A program made the translations under genes and the position numbers. The notes beneath the pieces were generated by a model, which saw only the letters and a list, made by a program, of their open reading frames with translations, had not been told where the DNA came from and did not search any database. This document shows, one piece after another, positions 57,832 to 64,000 of a DNA stretch of 64,000 nt. The stretch comes from Streptomyces sp. Ag109_O5-10 (lineage in GTDB: Bacteria > Actinomycetota > Actinomycetes > Streptomycetales > Streptomycetaceae), in contig NZ_FNTQ01000001.1 in assembly GCF_900105755.1 (NCBI RefSeq), forward strand, positions 3,720,001 to 3,784,000. The letters run 5' to 3'. The number at the start of each line of letters is the position of its first letter. Within the stretch, counting starts at the first letter, position 1.

Positions 57832-58230
57832 CTACCAGACGTAGGCGAGGACTTCTCCGCCTACGCCCTTCTTGCCGGCCTGCTTGTCAGTGAGGAGCCC
57901 GTGCGACGTGGAGATGATCGCCACGCCCAGGCCGCCGAGCACCTTCGGCAGGTTGGTGGACTTCGCGTACACCCGGAGACCGGGCTTGGAGATCCGCTTG
58001 ATGCCCGCGATGGAGCGCTCACGGTTGGGACCGAACTTCAGGTCCAGGACGAGGTTCTTGCCGACCTCGGCGTCCTCGACCTTCCAGCCCGTGATGAAGC
58101 CCTCCTGCTGGAGGATCTCCGCGATGTGAGACTTGATCTTGGACGCCGGCATCGTCACAGAGTCGTGGTACGCCGAGTTCGCGTTCCGCAGACGCGTCAG
58201 CATGTCTGCGATCGGATCAGTCATGGTCAT
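57832..58230 (-). CDS. rpsH: 30S ribosomal protein S8
   Basis: 132 aa. MTMTDPIADMLTRLRNANSAYHDSVTMPASKIKSHIAEILQQEGFI and the C-terminal ISTSHGLLTDKQAGKKGVGGEVLAYVW. A frame open 46 codons further upstream is rejected because conservation starts at MTMTDP. The 214-bp gap to rpsN upstream contains an 11-bp hairpin. Confidence 0.98.
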   Translation of the reverse strand: MTMTDPIADMLTRLRNANSAYHDSVTMPASKIKSHIAEILQQEGFITGWKVEDAEVGKNLVLDLKFGPNRERSIAGIKRISKPGLRVYAKSTNLPKVLGGLGVAIISTSHGLLTDKQAGKKGVGGEVLAYVW

Positions 58231-58347
58231 GAATTGGCCTTCGGCCTCTCTCGCCGGGGTTTCCTGGTGCGCCATCCCTCTCCCCGATCCGAGACGGGAC
58301 GGGTGCGGCGCGGTGGACCTACGGCGTAGTAAGTCGTACGGGCGACC

Positions 58348-58398
58348 GTCAGGCGCCCAACCCTCCAAGCCTAAGCCATGAAGGGGCGGGCGCCTGAC
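58348..58398 (-). promoter_or_regulatory. Hairpin between rpsN and rpsH
   Basis: Perfect 11-bp inverted repeat GTCAGGCGCCC/GGGCGCCTGAC with a 29-nt loop, in the unusually long (214-bp) gap of the spc operon. It could be an attenuator or an mRNA-processing or feedback element. The role is not inferable from sequence. Confidence 0.5.
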
Positions 58399-58444
58399 AC
58401 GCCCATTGCTTACCGAGAGCCTCTGGAATCCCTAAAAGCGGGGA

Positions 58445-58630
58445 TTACCAGGAGCTCTTGGTCACGCCCGGCAGCTCGCCACGGTGAGCCATCTCACGAA
58501 GGCACACGCGGCACAGGCCGAACTTGCGGTACACGGAGTGCGGACGGCCGCAGCGCTGGCAGCGCGTGTAGCCACGCACCCCGAACTTGGGCTTGCGGGC
58601 GGCCTTGGCAATCAGAGCCTTCTTCGCCAT
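58445..58630 (-). CDS. rpsN: 30S ribosomal protein S14, zinc type (S14Z)
   Basis: 61 aa: MAKKALIAKAARKPKFGVRG, then YTRCQRCGRPHSVYRKFGLC and RVCLREMAHRGELPGVTKSSW. Two CxxC pairs bind zinc; the longer zinc-free S14 paralog would be elsewhere. ATG at 58630 fits the 61-aa family length. Confidence 0.97.
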   Translation of the reverse strand: MAKKALIAKAARKPKFGVRGYTRCQRCGRPHSVYRKFGLCRVCLREMAHRGELPGVTKSSW

Positions 58631-58635
58631 CTCGC

Positions 58636-59193
58636 TCACGCCTCCTTGAACGGGAAGCCGAGGTGACGAAGGAGCGCGCGGCCCTCAGCGTCGTTGGTCG
58701 CCGTGGTCACCACGGTGATGTCCATACCCCGGGTACGGTCGATCTTGTCCTGGTCGATCTCGTGGAACATGACCTGCTCCGTGAGACCGAAGGTGTAGTT
58801 GCCACGGCCGTCGAACTGCTTGGGGGACAGGCCGCGGAAGTCGCGGATGCGCGGCAGCGCGAGCGACAGGGTGCGGTCCAGGAACTCCCACATGCGGTCG
58901 CCACGGAGCGTGACGTGGGCACCGATCGGCTGACCCTCACGCAGCTTGAACTGCGCGATGGACTTGCGGGCCTTGGTGACGGCCGGCTTCTGACCGGTGA
59001 TCGTGGTGAGGTCGCGGATCGCGCCCTCGATCAGCTTCGAGTCACGGGCGGCGTCGCCGACACCCATGTTGACCACGATCTTGACGAGACCGGGGATCTG
59101 CATGACGTTCTCGTACTTGAACTCGTCACGCAGCTTGCCCGCGATCTCCTCGCGGTACTTCAGCTTCAGACGCGGAGCAGTGGTGGTAGCCAT
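58636..59193 (-). CDS. rplE: 50S ribosomal protein L5
   Basis: 185 aa, 5S rRNA and P-site tRNA contact protein. LKYREEIAGKLRDEFKYENVMQIPGLVKIVVNMGVGDA, GAHVTLRGDRMWEFLDRTLSLALPRIRDFRGL, GRGNYTFGLTEQVMFHEIDQDKIDRTRGMDITVVTTA. ATG overlaps the rplX stop by one base. Confidence 0.98.
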   Translation of the reverse strand: MATTTAPRLKLKYREEIAGKLRDEFKYENVMQIPGLVKIVVNMGVGDAARDSKLIEGAIRDLTTITGQKPAVTKARKSIAQFKLREGQPIGAHVTLRGDRMWEFLDRTLSLALPRIRDFRGLSPKQFDGRGNYTFGLTEQVMFHEIDQDKIDRTRGMDITVVTTATNDAEGRALLRHLGFPFKEA

Positions 59194-59516
59194 CAGATGT
59201 CCTCACCCGTCCGCTTGGCAACGCGGATCTTGTTGCCTTCGTCGTCGAAGCGGTAACCGACACGCGTGACGACCTTGTTGCCGTCCTTCTCAACGACCAG
59301 CTGGACGTTGGAGACGTGGATCGGCGCCTCGGTCGTGACGATGCCGCCGGCCTGCGAACCGCGAGCGGTCGGACCGGCCTTGGTGTGCTTCTTGACCCGG
59401 TTGACACCCTCGACCAGGACACGCTCGTCGCGCGGGTAAGCGGCAATGACCTTGCCCTGCTTGCCCTTGTCCTTGCCGGTGATGACCTGGACCAGGTCGC
59501 CCTTCTTGATCTTCAT
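59193..59516 (-). CDS. rplX: 50S ribosomal protein L24
   Basis: 107 aa with an N-terminal KOW motif (KKGDLVQVITGKDKGKQGKVIAAYPRDERVLVEGVNRVKKHTK) and GGIVTTEAPIHVSNVQLV. An assembly initiator for the large subunit. Two bp after rplN; its stop overlaps rplE. Confidence 0.98.
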   Translation of the reverse strand: MKIKKGDLVQVITGKDKGKQGKVIAAYPRDERVLVEGVNRVKKHTKAGPTARGSQAGGIVTTEAPIHVSNVQLVVEKDGNKVVTRVGYRFDDEGNKIRVAKRTGEDI

Positions 59517-59518
59517 GC

Positions 59519-59887
59519 TTACAGCACCTCCGGCGCGAGCGAGATGATCTTCATGAACTTCTTCTCGCGCAGCTCACGGCCGACCGGGCCGAAGATGCGG
59601 GTGCCGCGAGGGTCGCCGTCGTTCTTCAGAATGACGGCGGCGTTCTCGTCGAAGCGGATGTACGAGCCGTCCGGACGGCGGCGCTCCTTGACGGTGCGAA
59701 CGATGACCGCCTTGACGACGTCACCCTTCTTCACGTTGCCACCGGGGATCGCGTCCTTGACGGTGGCGACGATGACGTCACCGATGCCCGCGTAGCGGCG
59801 ACCGGAGCCACCGAGCACACGGATGCAAAGGATCTCCTTCGCACCAGTGTTGTCGGCGACGCGCAGTCGCGACTCCTGCTGGATCAC
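59519..59887 (-). CDS. rplN: 50S ribosomal protein L14
   Basis: 122 aa, exactly the family length from the GTG at 59887. IQQESRLRVADNTGAKEILCIRVLGGSGRRYAGIGDVIVATVKDAIPGGNVKKGDVVKAVIVRT and RIFGPVGRELREKKFMKIISLAPEVL. Start of the classical spc operon; the 102-bp gap before it contains a compact hairpin. Confidence 0.98.
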   Translation of the reverse strand: MIQQESRLRVADNTGAKEILCIRVLGGSGRRYAGIGDVIVATVKDAIPGGNVKKGDVVKAVIVRTVKERRRPDGSYIRFDENAAVILKNDGDPRGTRIFGPVGRELREKKFMKIISLAPEVL

Positions 59888-59963
59888 GTCTATCTCCTGT
59901 TTGTCTGCCGGTTCCCCGGGCGGGTGCGCACCTCGCACACCCGCCCAGAGCCTGGCGGAACTG

Positions 59964-59987
59964 TCCTGCGGGGTTTGCCCCGCAGGA
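59964..59987 (-). terminator. Hairpin between rpsQ and rplN (S10/spc boundary)
   Basis: Perfect 10-bp stem TCCTGCGGGG/CCCCGCAGGA with a 4-nt loop, 2 nt after the rpsQ stop. It sits exactly at the boundary between the S10 and spc gene groups, so it may be a partial terminator or processing site. Confidence 0.65.
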
Positions 59988-59989
59988 AA

Positions 59990-60277
59990 TTACTTGGCCT
60001 TCTCGAGGATCTCGACGACGCGCCACCGCTTCGTGGCGGACAGCGGCCGGGTCTCCATGAGGAGGACGCGGTCGCCGACGCCGGCGGCGTTCTGCTCGTC
60101 GTGCGCCTTGAGCTTGTTCGTACGGCGGATGACCTTGCCGTACAGCGCGTGCTTGACGCGGTCCTCGACGGCGACGACGACGGTCTTGTCCATCTTGTCG
60201 CTGACGACGAGACCCTCACGGGTCTTGCGGAAGCTGTCGCGCGCCTCGGTCTTCTCAGTCACATTGCTCTCGCTCAT
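59990..60277 (-). CDS. rpsQ: 30S ribosomal protein S17
   Basis: 95 aa. ARDSFRKTREGLVVSDKMDKTVVVAVEDRVKHALYGKVIRRTNKLKAHDEQNAAGVGDRVLLMETRPLSATKRWRVVEILEKAK, an OB-fold rRNA-binding protein. ATG overlaps the rpmC stop by one base. Confidence 0.98.
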   Translation of the reverse strand: MSESNVTEKTEARDSFRKTREGLVVSDKMDKTVVVAVEDRVKHALYGKVIRRTNKLKAHDEQNAAGVGDRVLLMETRPLSATKRWRVVEILEKAK

Positions 60278-60501
60278 CAGGCGTTCTCCACCGTTTCGAT
60301 GCCCAGCTCACGCTCGCGCATCAGGGTGTAGATCCGCGCGATGTCCTTGCGGACCGCCTTCAGACGGCCGTGGTTCTCGAGCTGACCCGTGGCCGCCTGG
60401 AAGCGGAGGTTGAACAGCTCTTCCTTGGCCTCGCGGAGCTTACCCAGAAGCTCCTCGTTGCCCAGCTCGCGCAGCTCGGACGCCTTGGTACCGGCCGACA
60501 T
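60277..60501 (-). CDS. rpmC: 50S ribosomal protein L29
   Basis: A 74-aa two-helix protein near the exit tunnel: SAGTKASELRELGNEELLGKLREAKEELFNLRFQAATGQLENHGRLKAVRKDIARIYTLMRERELG. ATG 60501 overlaps the rplP stop by one base (TGATG), preferred over the adjacent GTG. Confidence 0.98.
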   Translation of the reverse strand: MSAGTKASELRELGNEELLGKLREAKEELFNLRFQAATGQLENHGRLKAVRKDIARIYTLMRERELGIETVENA

Positions 60502-60920
60502 CACGCTTCACCTGCCTCGCGCTTGACGATCCGGCACTTCATCGGCAGCTTGTGGGCCGCGCGAAGGAGCGCCTCACGGGCGATCTTCTCGTTGGGGTAG
60601 GACAGCTCGAACATGACCCGACCCGGGTGCACGTTCGCGATCCACCACTCCGGAGAACCCTTACCGGAACCCATGCGGGTCTCGGCAGGCTTCTTCGTCA
60701 GCGGGCGGTCCGGGTAGATGTTGATCCAGACCTTGCCGCCACGCTTGATGTGGCGGGTCATCGCGATACGGGCCGCCTCGATCTGGCGGTTGGTCACGTA
60801 CGCCGGCGTGAGGGCCTGGATGCCGTACTCGCCGAACGCGACCGTGGTACCGCCCTTGGCCTCACCGCGACGCTTCGGGTGGTGCTGCTTGCGGTGCTTG
60901 ACCCTACGGGGGATCAGCAT
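60501..60920 (-). CDS. rplP: 50S ribosomal protein L16
   Basis: 139 aa. MLIPRRVKHRKQHHPKRRGEAKGGTTVAFGEYGIQALTPAYVTNRQIEAARIAMTRHIKRGGKVWINIYPDRPLTKKPAETRMGSGKGSPEWW, which lines the A-site tRNA region. Confidence 0.98.
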   Translation of the reverse strand: MLIPRRVKHRKQHHPKRRGEAKGGTTVAFGEYGIQALTPAYVTNRQIEAARIAMTRHIKRGGKVWINIYPDRPLTKKPAETRMGSGKGSPEWWIANVHPGRVMFELSYPNEKIAREALLRAAHKLPMKCRIVKREAGEA

Positions 60921-60925
60921 GTCGG

Positions 60926-61753
60926 TCAGGCCTCCGTTCCGGTGCTCTCAGCAGCCGGAGCGGCGGCGGCCTCGGCCTGGGGGGCCTCGGCAGCGGGAGC
61001 CTGCTGCGGCTTGCGACCGCGCCGCTCGCCACCACGGCCACCACGGGCCGGGCGGTCACCAGCGCCACCGCCACGGGCCGGGCGGTTGCCGGCGCGGGCA
61101 GCGGCGTTCTCGGCGCGGACCTCGGCGATGTTCTTGACGTCGCCCTTGTAGATCCAGACCTTCACACCGATGCGGCCGAAGGTCGTCTTGGCCTCGAAGA
61201 AGCCGTAGTCCACGTTCGCGCGGAGCGTGTGCAGGGGCACACGGCCCTCGCGGTAGAACTCCGAGCGGGACATCTCGGCGCCGCCGAGGCGGCCACCGCA
61301 CTGGATCTTGATGCCCTTGGCGCCGGCCTTCATCGCCGACTGCATGCTCTTGCGCATGGCACGGCGGAAGGAGACGCGGGAGGAGAGCTGCTCGGCGACG
61401 GCCTGGGCCACCAGCTGAGCGTCCGTCTCCGGGTTCTTGACCTCGAGGATGTTCAGCTGGACCTGCTTGCCGGTCAGCTTCTCCAGGTCACCGCGGATGC
61501 GGTCGGCCTCGGCGCCGCGGCGGCCGATGACGATGCCCGGACGCGCGGTGTGGATGTCCACACGCACACGGTCACGGGTGCGCTCGATCTCCACCTTCGA
61601 GATGCCGGCGCGCTCCATGCCGGACGTCATCATCCGACGGATGGCGACGTCTTCCTTGACGTAGTCCTTGTACAGCTTGTCGGCGTACCACCGGGACTTG
61701 AAGTCCGTGGTGACACCGAGCCGGAACCCATGCGGGTTAACCTTCTGGCCCAT
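60926..61753 (-). CDS. rpsC: 30S ribosomal protein S3
   Basis: 275 aa. MGQKVNPHGFRLGVTTDFKSRWYADKLYKDYV, a KH domain (about 40-110; VRVDIHTARPGIVIGRRGAEADRIR), the S3 C-terminal domain, and an actinobacterial low-complexity tail rich in Arg, Gly, Pro and Ala (about 218-275). The start overlaps the rplV stop (TAATG). Confidence 0.98.
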   Translation of the reverse strand: MGQKVNPHGFRLGVTTDFKSRWYADKLYKDYVKEDVAIRRMMTSGMERAGISKVEIERTRDRVRVDIHTARPGIVIGRRGAEADRIRGDLEKLTGKQVQLNILEVKNPETDAQLVAQAVAEQLSSRVSFRRAMRKSMQSAMKAGAKGIKIQCGGRLGGAEMSRSEFYREGRVPLHTLRANVDYGFFEAKTTFGRIGVKVWIYKGDVKNIAEVRAENAAARAGNRPARGGGAGDRPARGGRGGERRGRKPQQAPAAEAPQAEAAAAPAAESTGTEA

Positions 61754-62100
61754 TACCGGGTTCCTTCCTTGCTGCTGACGACCACGGTGATGTGGCTGGT
61801 CCGCTTGCGGATCCGGTAGGCACGGCCCTGGGCGCGCGGCCGGAACCGCTTCAGGGTCGGACCCTCGTCGACGTACGCCTCGGAGATGAAGAGGCTGTCG
61901 GCGTCGGTGTGGTCGTAGTTGTGCGCGGCGTTGGCGATGGCGCTGTCGAGCACCTTGCCGACCGGCACGGAGGCTGCCTGCGGAGCGAATCGCAGAACAG
62001 CCTGAGCCTCCGTGGCATCCATGCCACGGATAAGGTCCACCACGCGGCGGGCCTTCATGGGCGTAACGCGGATGTACCGCGCCTGGGCCCTGGCTTCCAT
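61753..62100 (-). CDS. rplV: 50S ribosomal protein L22
   Basis: 115 aa. EARAQARYIRVTPMKARRVVDLIRGMDATEAQAVLRFAPQAA ... EGPTLKRFRPRAQGRAYRIRKRTSHITVVVSSKEG. Its beta-hairpin (near PTLKRFRPRAQGRAYRIRKR) lines the exit tunnel where macrolides and leader peptides act. Confidence 0.98.
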   Translation of the reverse strand: MEARAQARYIRVTPMKARRVVDLIRGMDATEAQAVLRFAPQAASVPVGKVLDSAIANAAHNYDHTDADSLFISEAYVDEGPTLKRFRPRAQGRAYRIRKRTSHITVVVSSKEGTR

Positions 62101-62144
62101 GGTTGTCCCTCTCAGTTACTTACGTGTCTGAATGCGATCCGCTG

Positions 62145-62426
62145 CTAGCGGCGCTTCGACTTCCGGTCTTCCTTGACGTGACCCCGGAAGGTGCGCGTCG
62201 GCGAGAACTCGCCGAGCTTGTGACCGACCATCGACTCGGTGACGAACACCGGGATGTGGGTCTTGCCGTTGTGCACCGCAAGCGTGTGGCCGAGCATGGC
62301 CGGCACGATCATGGAGCGACGGGACCAGGTCTTGATGACGTTCTTGGTGCCGGCTTCGTTCTGGGCGTCCACCTTCTTGATCAGGTGGTCGTCGACGAAG
62401 GGCCCCTTCTTGAGACTGCGCGGCAT
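62145..62426 (-). CDS. rpsS: 30S ribosomal protein S19
   Basis: 93 aa. MPRSLKKGPFVDDHLIKKVDAQNEAGTKNVIKTWSRRSMIVPAMLGHTLAVHNGKTHIPVFVTESMVGHKLGEFSPTRTFRGHVKEDRKSKRR. Twelve bp downstream of rplB. Confidence 0.98.
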   Translation of the reverse strand: MPRSLKKGPFVDDHLIKKVDAQNEAGTKNVIKTWSRRSMIVPAMLGHTLAVHNGKTHIPVFVTESMVGHKLGEFSPTRTFRGHVKEDRKSKRR

Positions 62427-62438
62427 CTAAACCCGCTC

Positions 62439-63275
62439 CTAGCGCTTCTTGTTCGTCTTGCGGCGGCGGACGATGTACTTGTTCGACGCCTTCTTGGGCG
62501 AACGAGTACGGCCTTCCTTCTTGCCCCACGGGGACACGGGGTGACGGCCACCGGAGGTCCGGCCCTCACCACCACCGTGCGGGTGGTCGACCGGGTTCAT
62601 GACGACACCACGGACGGTCGGGCGGACGCCCAGCCACCGCTTGCGGCCGGCCTTGCCCCAGTTGATGTTCGACTGCTCGGCGTTGCCGACCTCACCGACG
62701 GTGGCGCGGCAGCGCGCGTCCACCATGCGGATCTCGCCGGACGGCATACGGAGGGTCGCCATGGCGCCCTCACGGGCGAGCAGCTGCACCGAGGCGCCCG
62801 CGGAGCGGGCGAACTTGGCGCCACCACCGGGACGGAGCTCGATCGCGTGGACCGTGGTACCGACCGGGATGTTGCGGAGGGCCAGGTTGTTGCCCGGCTT
62901 GATGTCGGCCCCGGGACCGTTCTCCACGGTGTCGCCCTGCTGCAGGTTGCGCGGGGCGAGGATGTAGCGCTTCTCGCCGTCCGCGTAGTGCAGCAGCGCG
63001 ATGCGCGCGGTGCGGTTGGGGTCGTACTCGATGTGCGCGACCTTCGCCGGCACGCCGTCCTTGTCGTGACGACGGAAGTCGATCACTCGGTAGGCGCGCT
63101 TGTGTCCGCCACCCTGGTGGCGAACGGTCACACGACCGGCGTTGTTACGGCCGCCCTTGCTGTGCAGCGGGCGGACCAGCGACTTCTCCGGCGTGGACCG
63201 CGTGACCTCGACGAAGTCGGCGACGCTGGCGCCACGACGGCCCGGCGTAGTCGGCTTGTACTTGCGGATTCCCAT
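62439..63275 (-). CDS. rplB: 50S ribosomal protein L2
   Basis: 278 aa near the peptidyl-transferase centre. KPTTPGRRGASVADFVEV, GRNNAGRVTVRHQGGGHKRAYRVIDF, the conserved His region VMNPVDHPHGGGEGRTSGGRHPVSPWG and the basic tail SNKYIVRRRKTNKKR. Confidence 0.98.
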   Translation of the reverse strand: MGIRKYKPTTPGRRGASVADFVEVTRSTPEKSLVRPLHSKGGRNNAGRVTVRHQGGGHKRAYRVIDFRRHDKDGVPAKVAHIEYDPNRTARIALLHYADGEKRYILAPRNLQQGDTVENGPGADIKPGNNLALRNIPVGTTVHAIELRPGGGAKFARSAGASVQLLAREGAMATLRMPSGEIRMVDARCRATVGEVGNAEQSNINWGKAGRKRWLGVRPTVRGVVMNPVDHPHGGGEGRTSGGRHPVSPWGKKEGRTRSPKKASNKYIVRRRKTNKKR

Positions 63276-63313
63276 TTCTCAGTCCTCGTCCGATATCGGA
63301 CGATCCGACCCGC

Positions 63314-63733
63314 TTACGCGGTCGGACCGCCGAAGATGTCGATACGGTCGCCCTCGGCGAGGGTCACGATCGCGCGCTTGGAGCCCGCGCGCTGACCGAA
63401 ACCGGTCTTGGTGCGCTTGCGCTTGCCCTGGCGGTTGAGGGTGTTGACCCCGGTGACCTTGACCGAGAAGACCGCCTGGACGGCCTGCTTGATCTGGGTC
63501 TTGTTGGCACCCGGGGCGACGACGAACGTGTACTTGTTCTCGTCCAGGAGCGCGTAGCTCTTCTCCGAGACGACCGGCTTCAGCAGCACGTCACGGTGGT
63601 CCGTGAACGACTTGCTGAGCGGGGTCTCGACGGTGTTCTTGCCCTCGGCGGCGTGGCGCTTCGCCTTGGCGACGCGCGCGGCCTTGGCGGCCTTGGCCGC
63701 CTTCGAGGCGATGCTCGGGTGACGGGTAGCCAT
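63314..63733 (-). CDS. rplW: 50S ribosomal protein L23
   Basis: 139 aa. An Ala/Lys-rich N-terminal extension (about 1-45; SKAAKAAKAARVAKAKRH) precedes the L23 domain (DVLLKPVVSEKSYALLDENKYTFVVAPGANKTQIKQAVQAVFSVKVTGVNTLN), which docks trigger factor and SRP at the tunnel exit. The ATG overlaps the rplD stop by one base. Confidence 0.97.
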   Translation of the reverse strand: MATRHPSIASKAAKAAKAARVAKAKRHAAEGKNTVETPLSKSFTDHRDVLLKPVVSEKSYALLDENKYTFVVAPGANKTQIKQAVQAVFSVKVTGVNTLNRQGKRKRTKTGFGQRAGSKRAIVTLAEGDRIDIFGGPTA

Positions 63734-64000
63734 CAGACCTCGGTCCCTTCGGTGTCGTTGGCCTTCGGGCCGGCGACGAAGGACTCGAGAGCGGCCTGGG
63801 TGAAGACCACGTCGTCCGAGACGATCACGTCGTACGTGTTCAGCTGGCCCGGCTCCAGGATGTGGACCTGGGGCAGGTTGCGGGCGGAGAGCCACGCGGC
63901 CTCGTCGGCGCGGTCGACGACCAGGAGCAGGTTCTTGCGCTCCGAGATCTTGCCGAACAGCGTGCGAGCGGCCTTGGTGCTGGGGGACTCGCCCTCGACC
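63733..64000 (-). CDS. rplD: 50S ribosomal protein L4, C-terminal part (cut by window end)
   Basis: 88 C-terminal residues are visible: ESPSTKAARTLFGKISERKN, LLLVVDRADEAAWLSARNLP and QVHILEPGQLNTYDVIVSDD, continuing to VFTQAALESFVAG. This is the globular part of L4; the tunnel loop and N-terminus are outside. TGATG overlap with rplW. Confidence 0.95.
   Translation of the reverse strand, partial: VEGESPSTKAARTLFGKISERKNLLLVVDRADEAAWLSARNLPQVHILEPGQLNTYDVIVSDDVVFTQAALESFVAGPKANDTEGTEV

Overview
The window is a high-GC actinobacterial chromosome segment, almost certainly Streptomyces. The evidence is a divergent bldM/whiD pair (developmental regulators of sporulating actinomycetes), actinobacterial guaB/guaB3, groES-groEL1 with a His-rich GroEL1 tail and CIRCE operators, many GTG starts, and the gene order guaB3-guaB-sigD-(bldM)-whiD ... 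groEL1-groES ... tsaD-rimI-tsaB-tsaE-alr ... acpS-glmS ... glmM-rpsI-rplM ... truA-rplQ-rpoA-rpsK-rpsM-rpmJ-infA-map-adk-secY-(spc/S10 ribosomal genes). The same backbone, including the whiD ortholog whiB3, is known in Mycobacterium tuberculosis. No rRNA, tRNA or CRISPR locus was recognised.

Region 1 (1-12 kb) starts inside a UDP-sugar-dehydrogenase-like gene whose catalytic Cys position reads Gly. It continues with the purine genes guaB3 and guaB, the sigma factor gene sigD, bldM facing whiD across 381 bp, a LysR gene facing a MOSC gene, an SDR gene, an ester-cyclase-like gene, and groES-groEL1 with a promoter and two CIRCE elements. Region 2 (12-19.9 kb) is accessory. It holds two tandem polysaccharide-deacetylase lipoproteins, a THUMP-like methyltransferase, a 169-bp MITE-like element inserted at the methyltransferase stop codon, an ECF42-type sigma gene with its DGPF partner, an LCP cell-wall ligase gene, and an intact LacI-type regulator flanked by remnants of a CBM2 protein and a GH3 enzyme. 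Region 3 (19.6-31.6 kb) holds the t6A tRNA-modification genes tsaD, tsaB and tsaE with rimI and an 86-aa coupled gene. An insertion between tsaB and tsaE carries a catalytically dead L,D-transpeptidase-like protein and a small gene with a palindromic operator. Then come a hydrolase, alr, an active-type L,D-transpeptidase, a tandem repeat array, the NAD(P)HX repair gene, acpS, and a divergent aldo/keto reductase and LysR pair.

Region 4 (31.6-39 kb) has glmS, coaA, a DUF389 membrane protein, a secreted GDGND-type protein, glmM, and rplM-rpsI. Region 5 (39-48 kb) is an envelope and polysaccharide cassette: a membrane protein, a GH26 mannanase translationally coupled to a 42-aa Tat-signal leader, an egghead-like GT2 membrane glycosyltransferase, a GH113-like mannanase, a mannose-1-phosphate guanylyltransferase-like enzyme and an acyltransferase-SGNH protein. 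In M. tuberculosis the rplM-truA interval holds ESX-4; here it holds this candidate secreted (manno)glycan synthesis, trimming and acylation system. Region 6 (47.9-64 kb) is the minus-strand run truA to rplD, with many 1-nt stop/start overlaps, several internal hairpins, and no rpsD between rpsK and rpoA.

A 38-bp hairpin-headed repeat (core ACTGCGCGACCAGCC) occurs six times in intergenic gaps. Its head appears to have been amplified into the ~45-bp tandem array at 27.4-27.7 kb.
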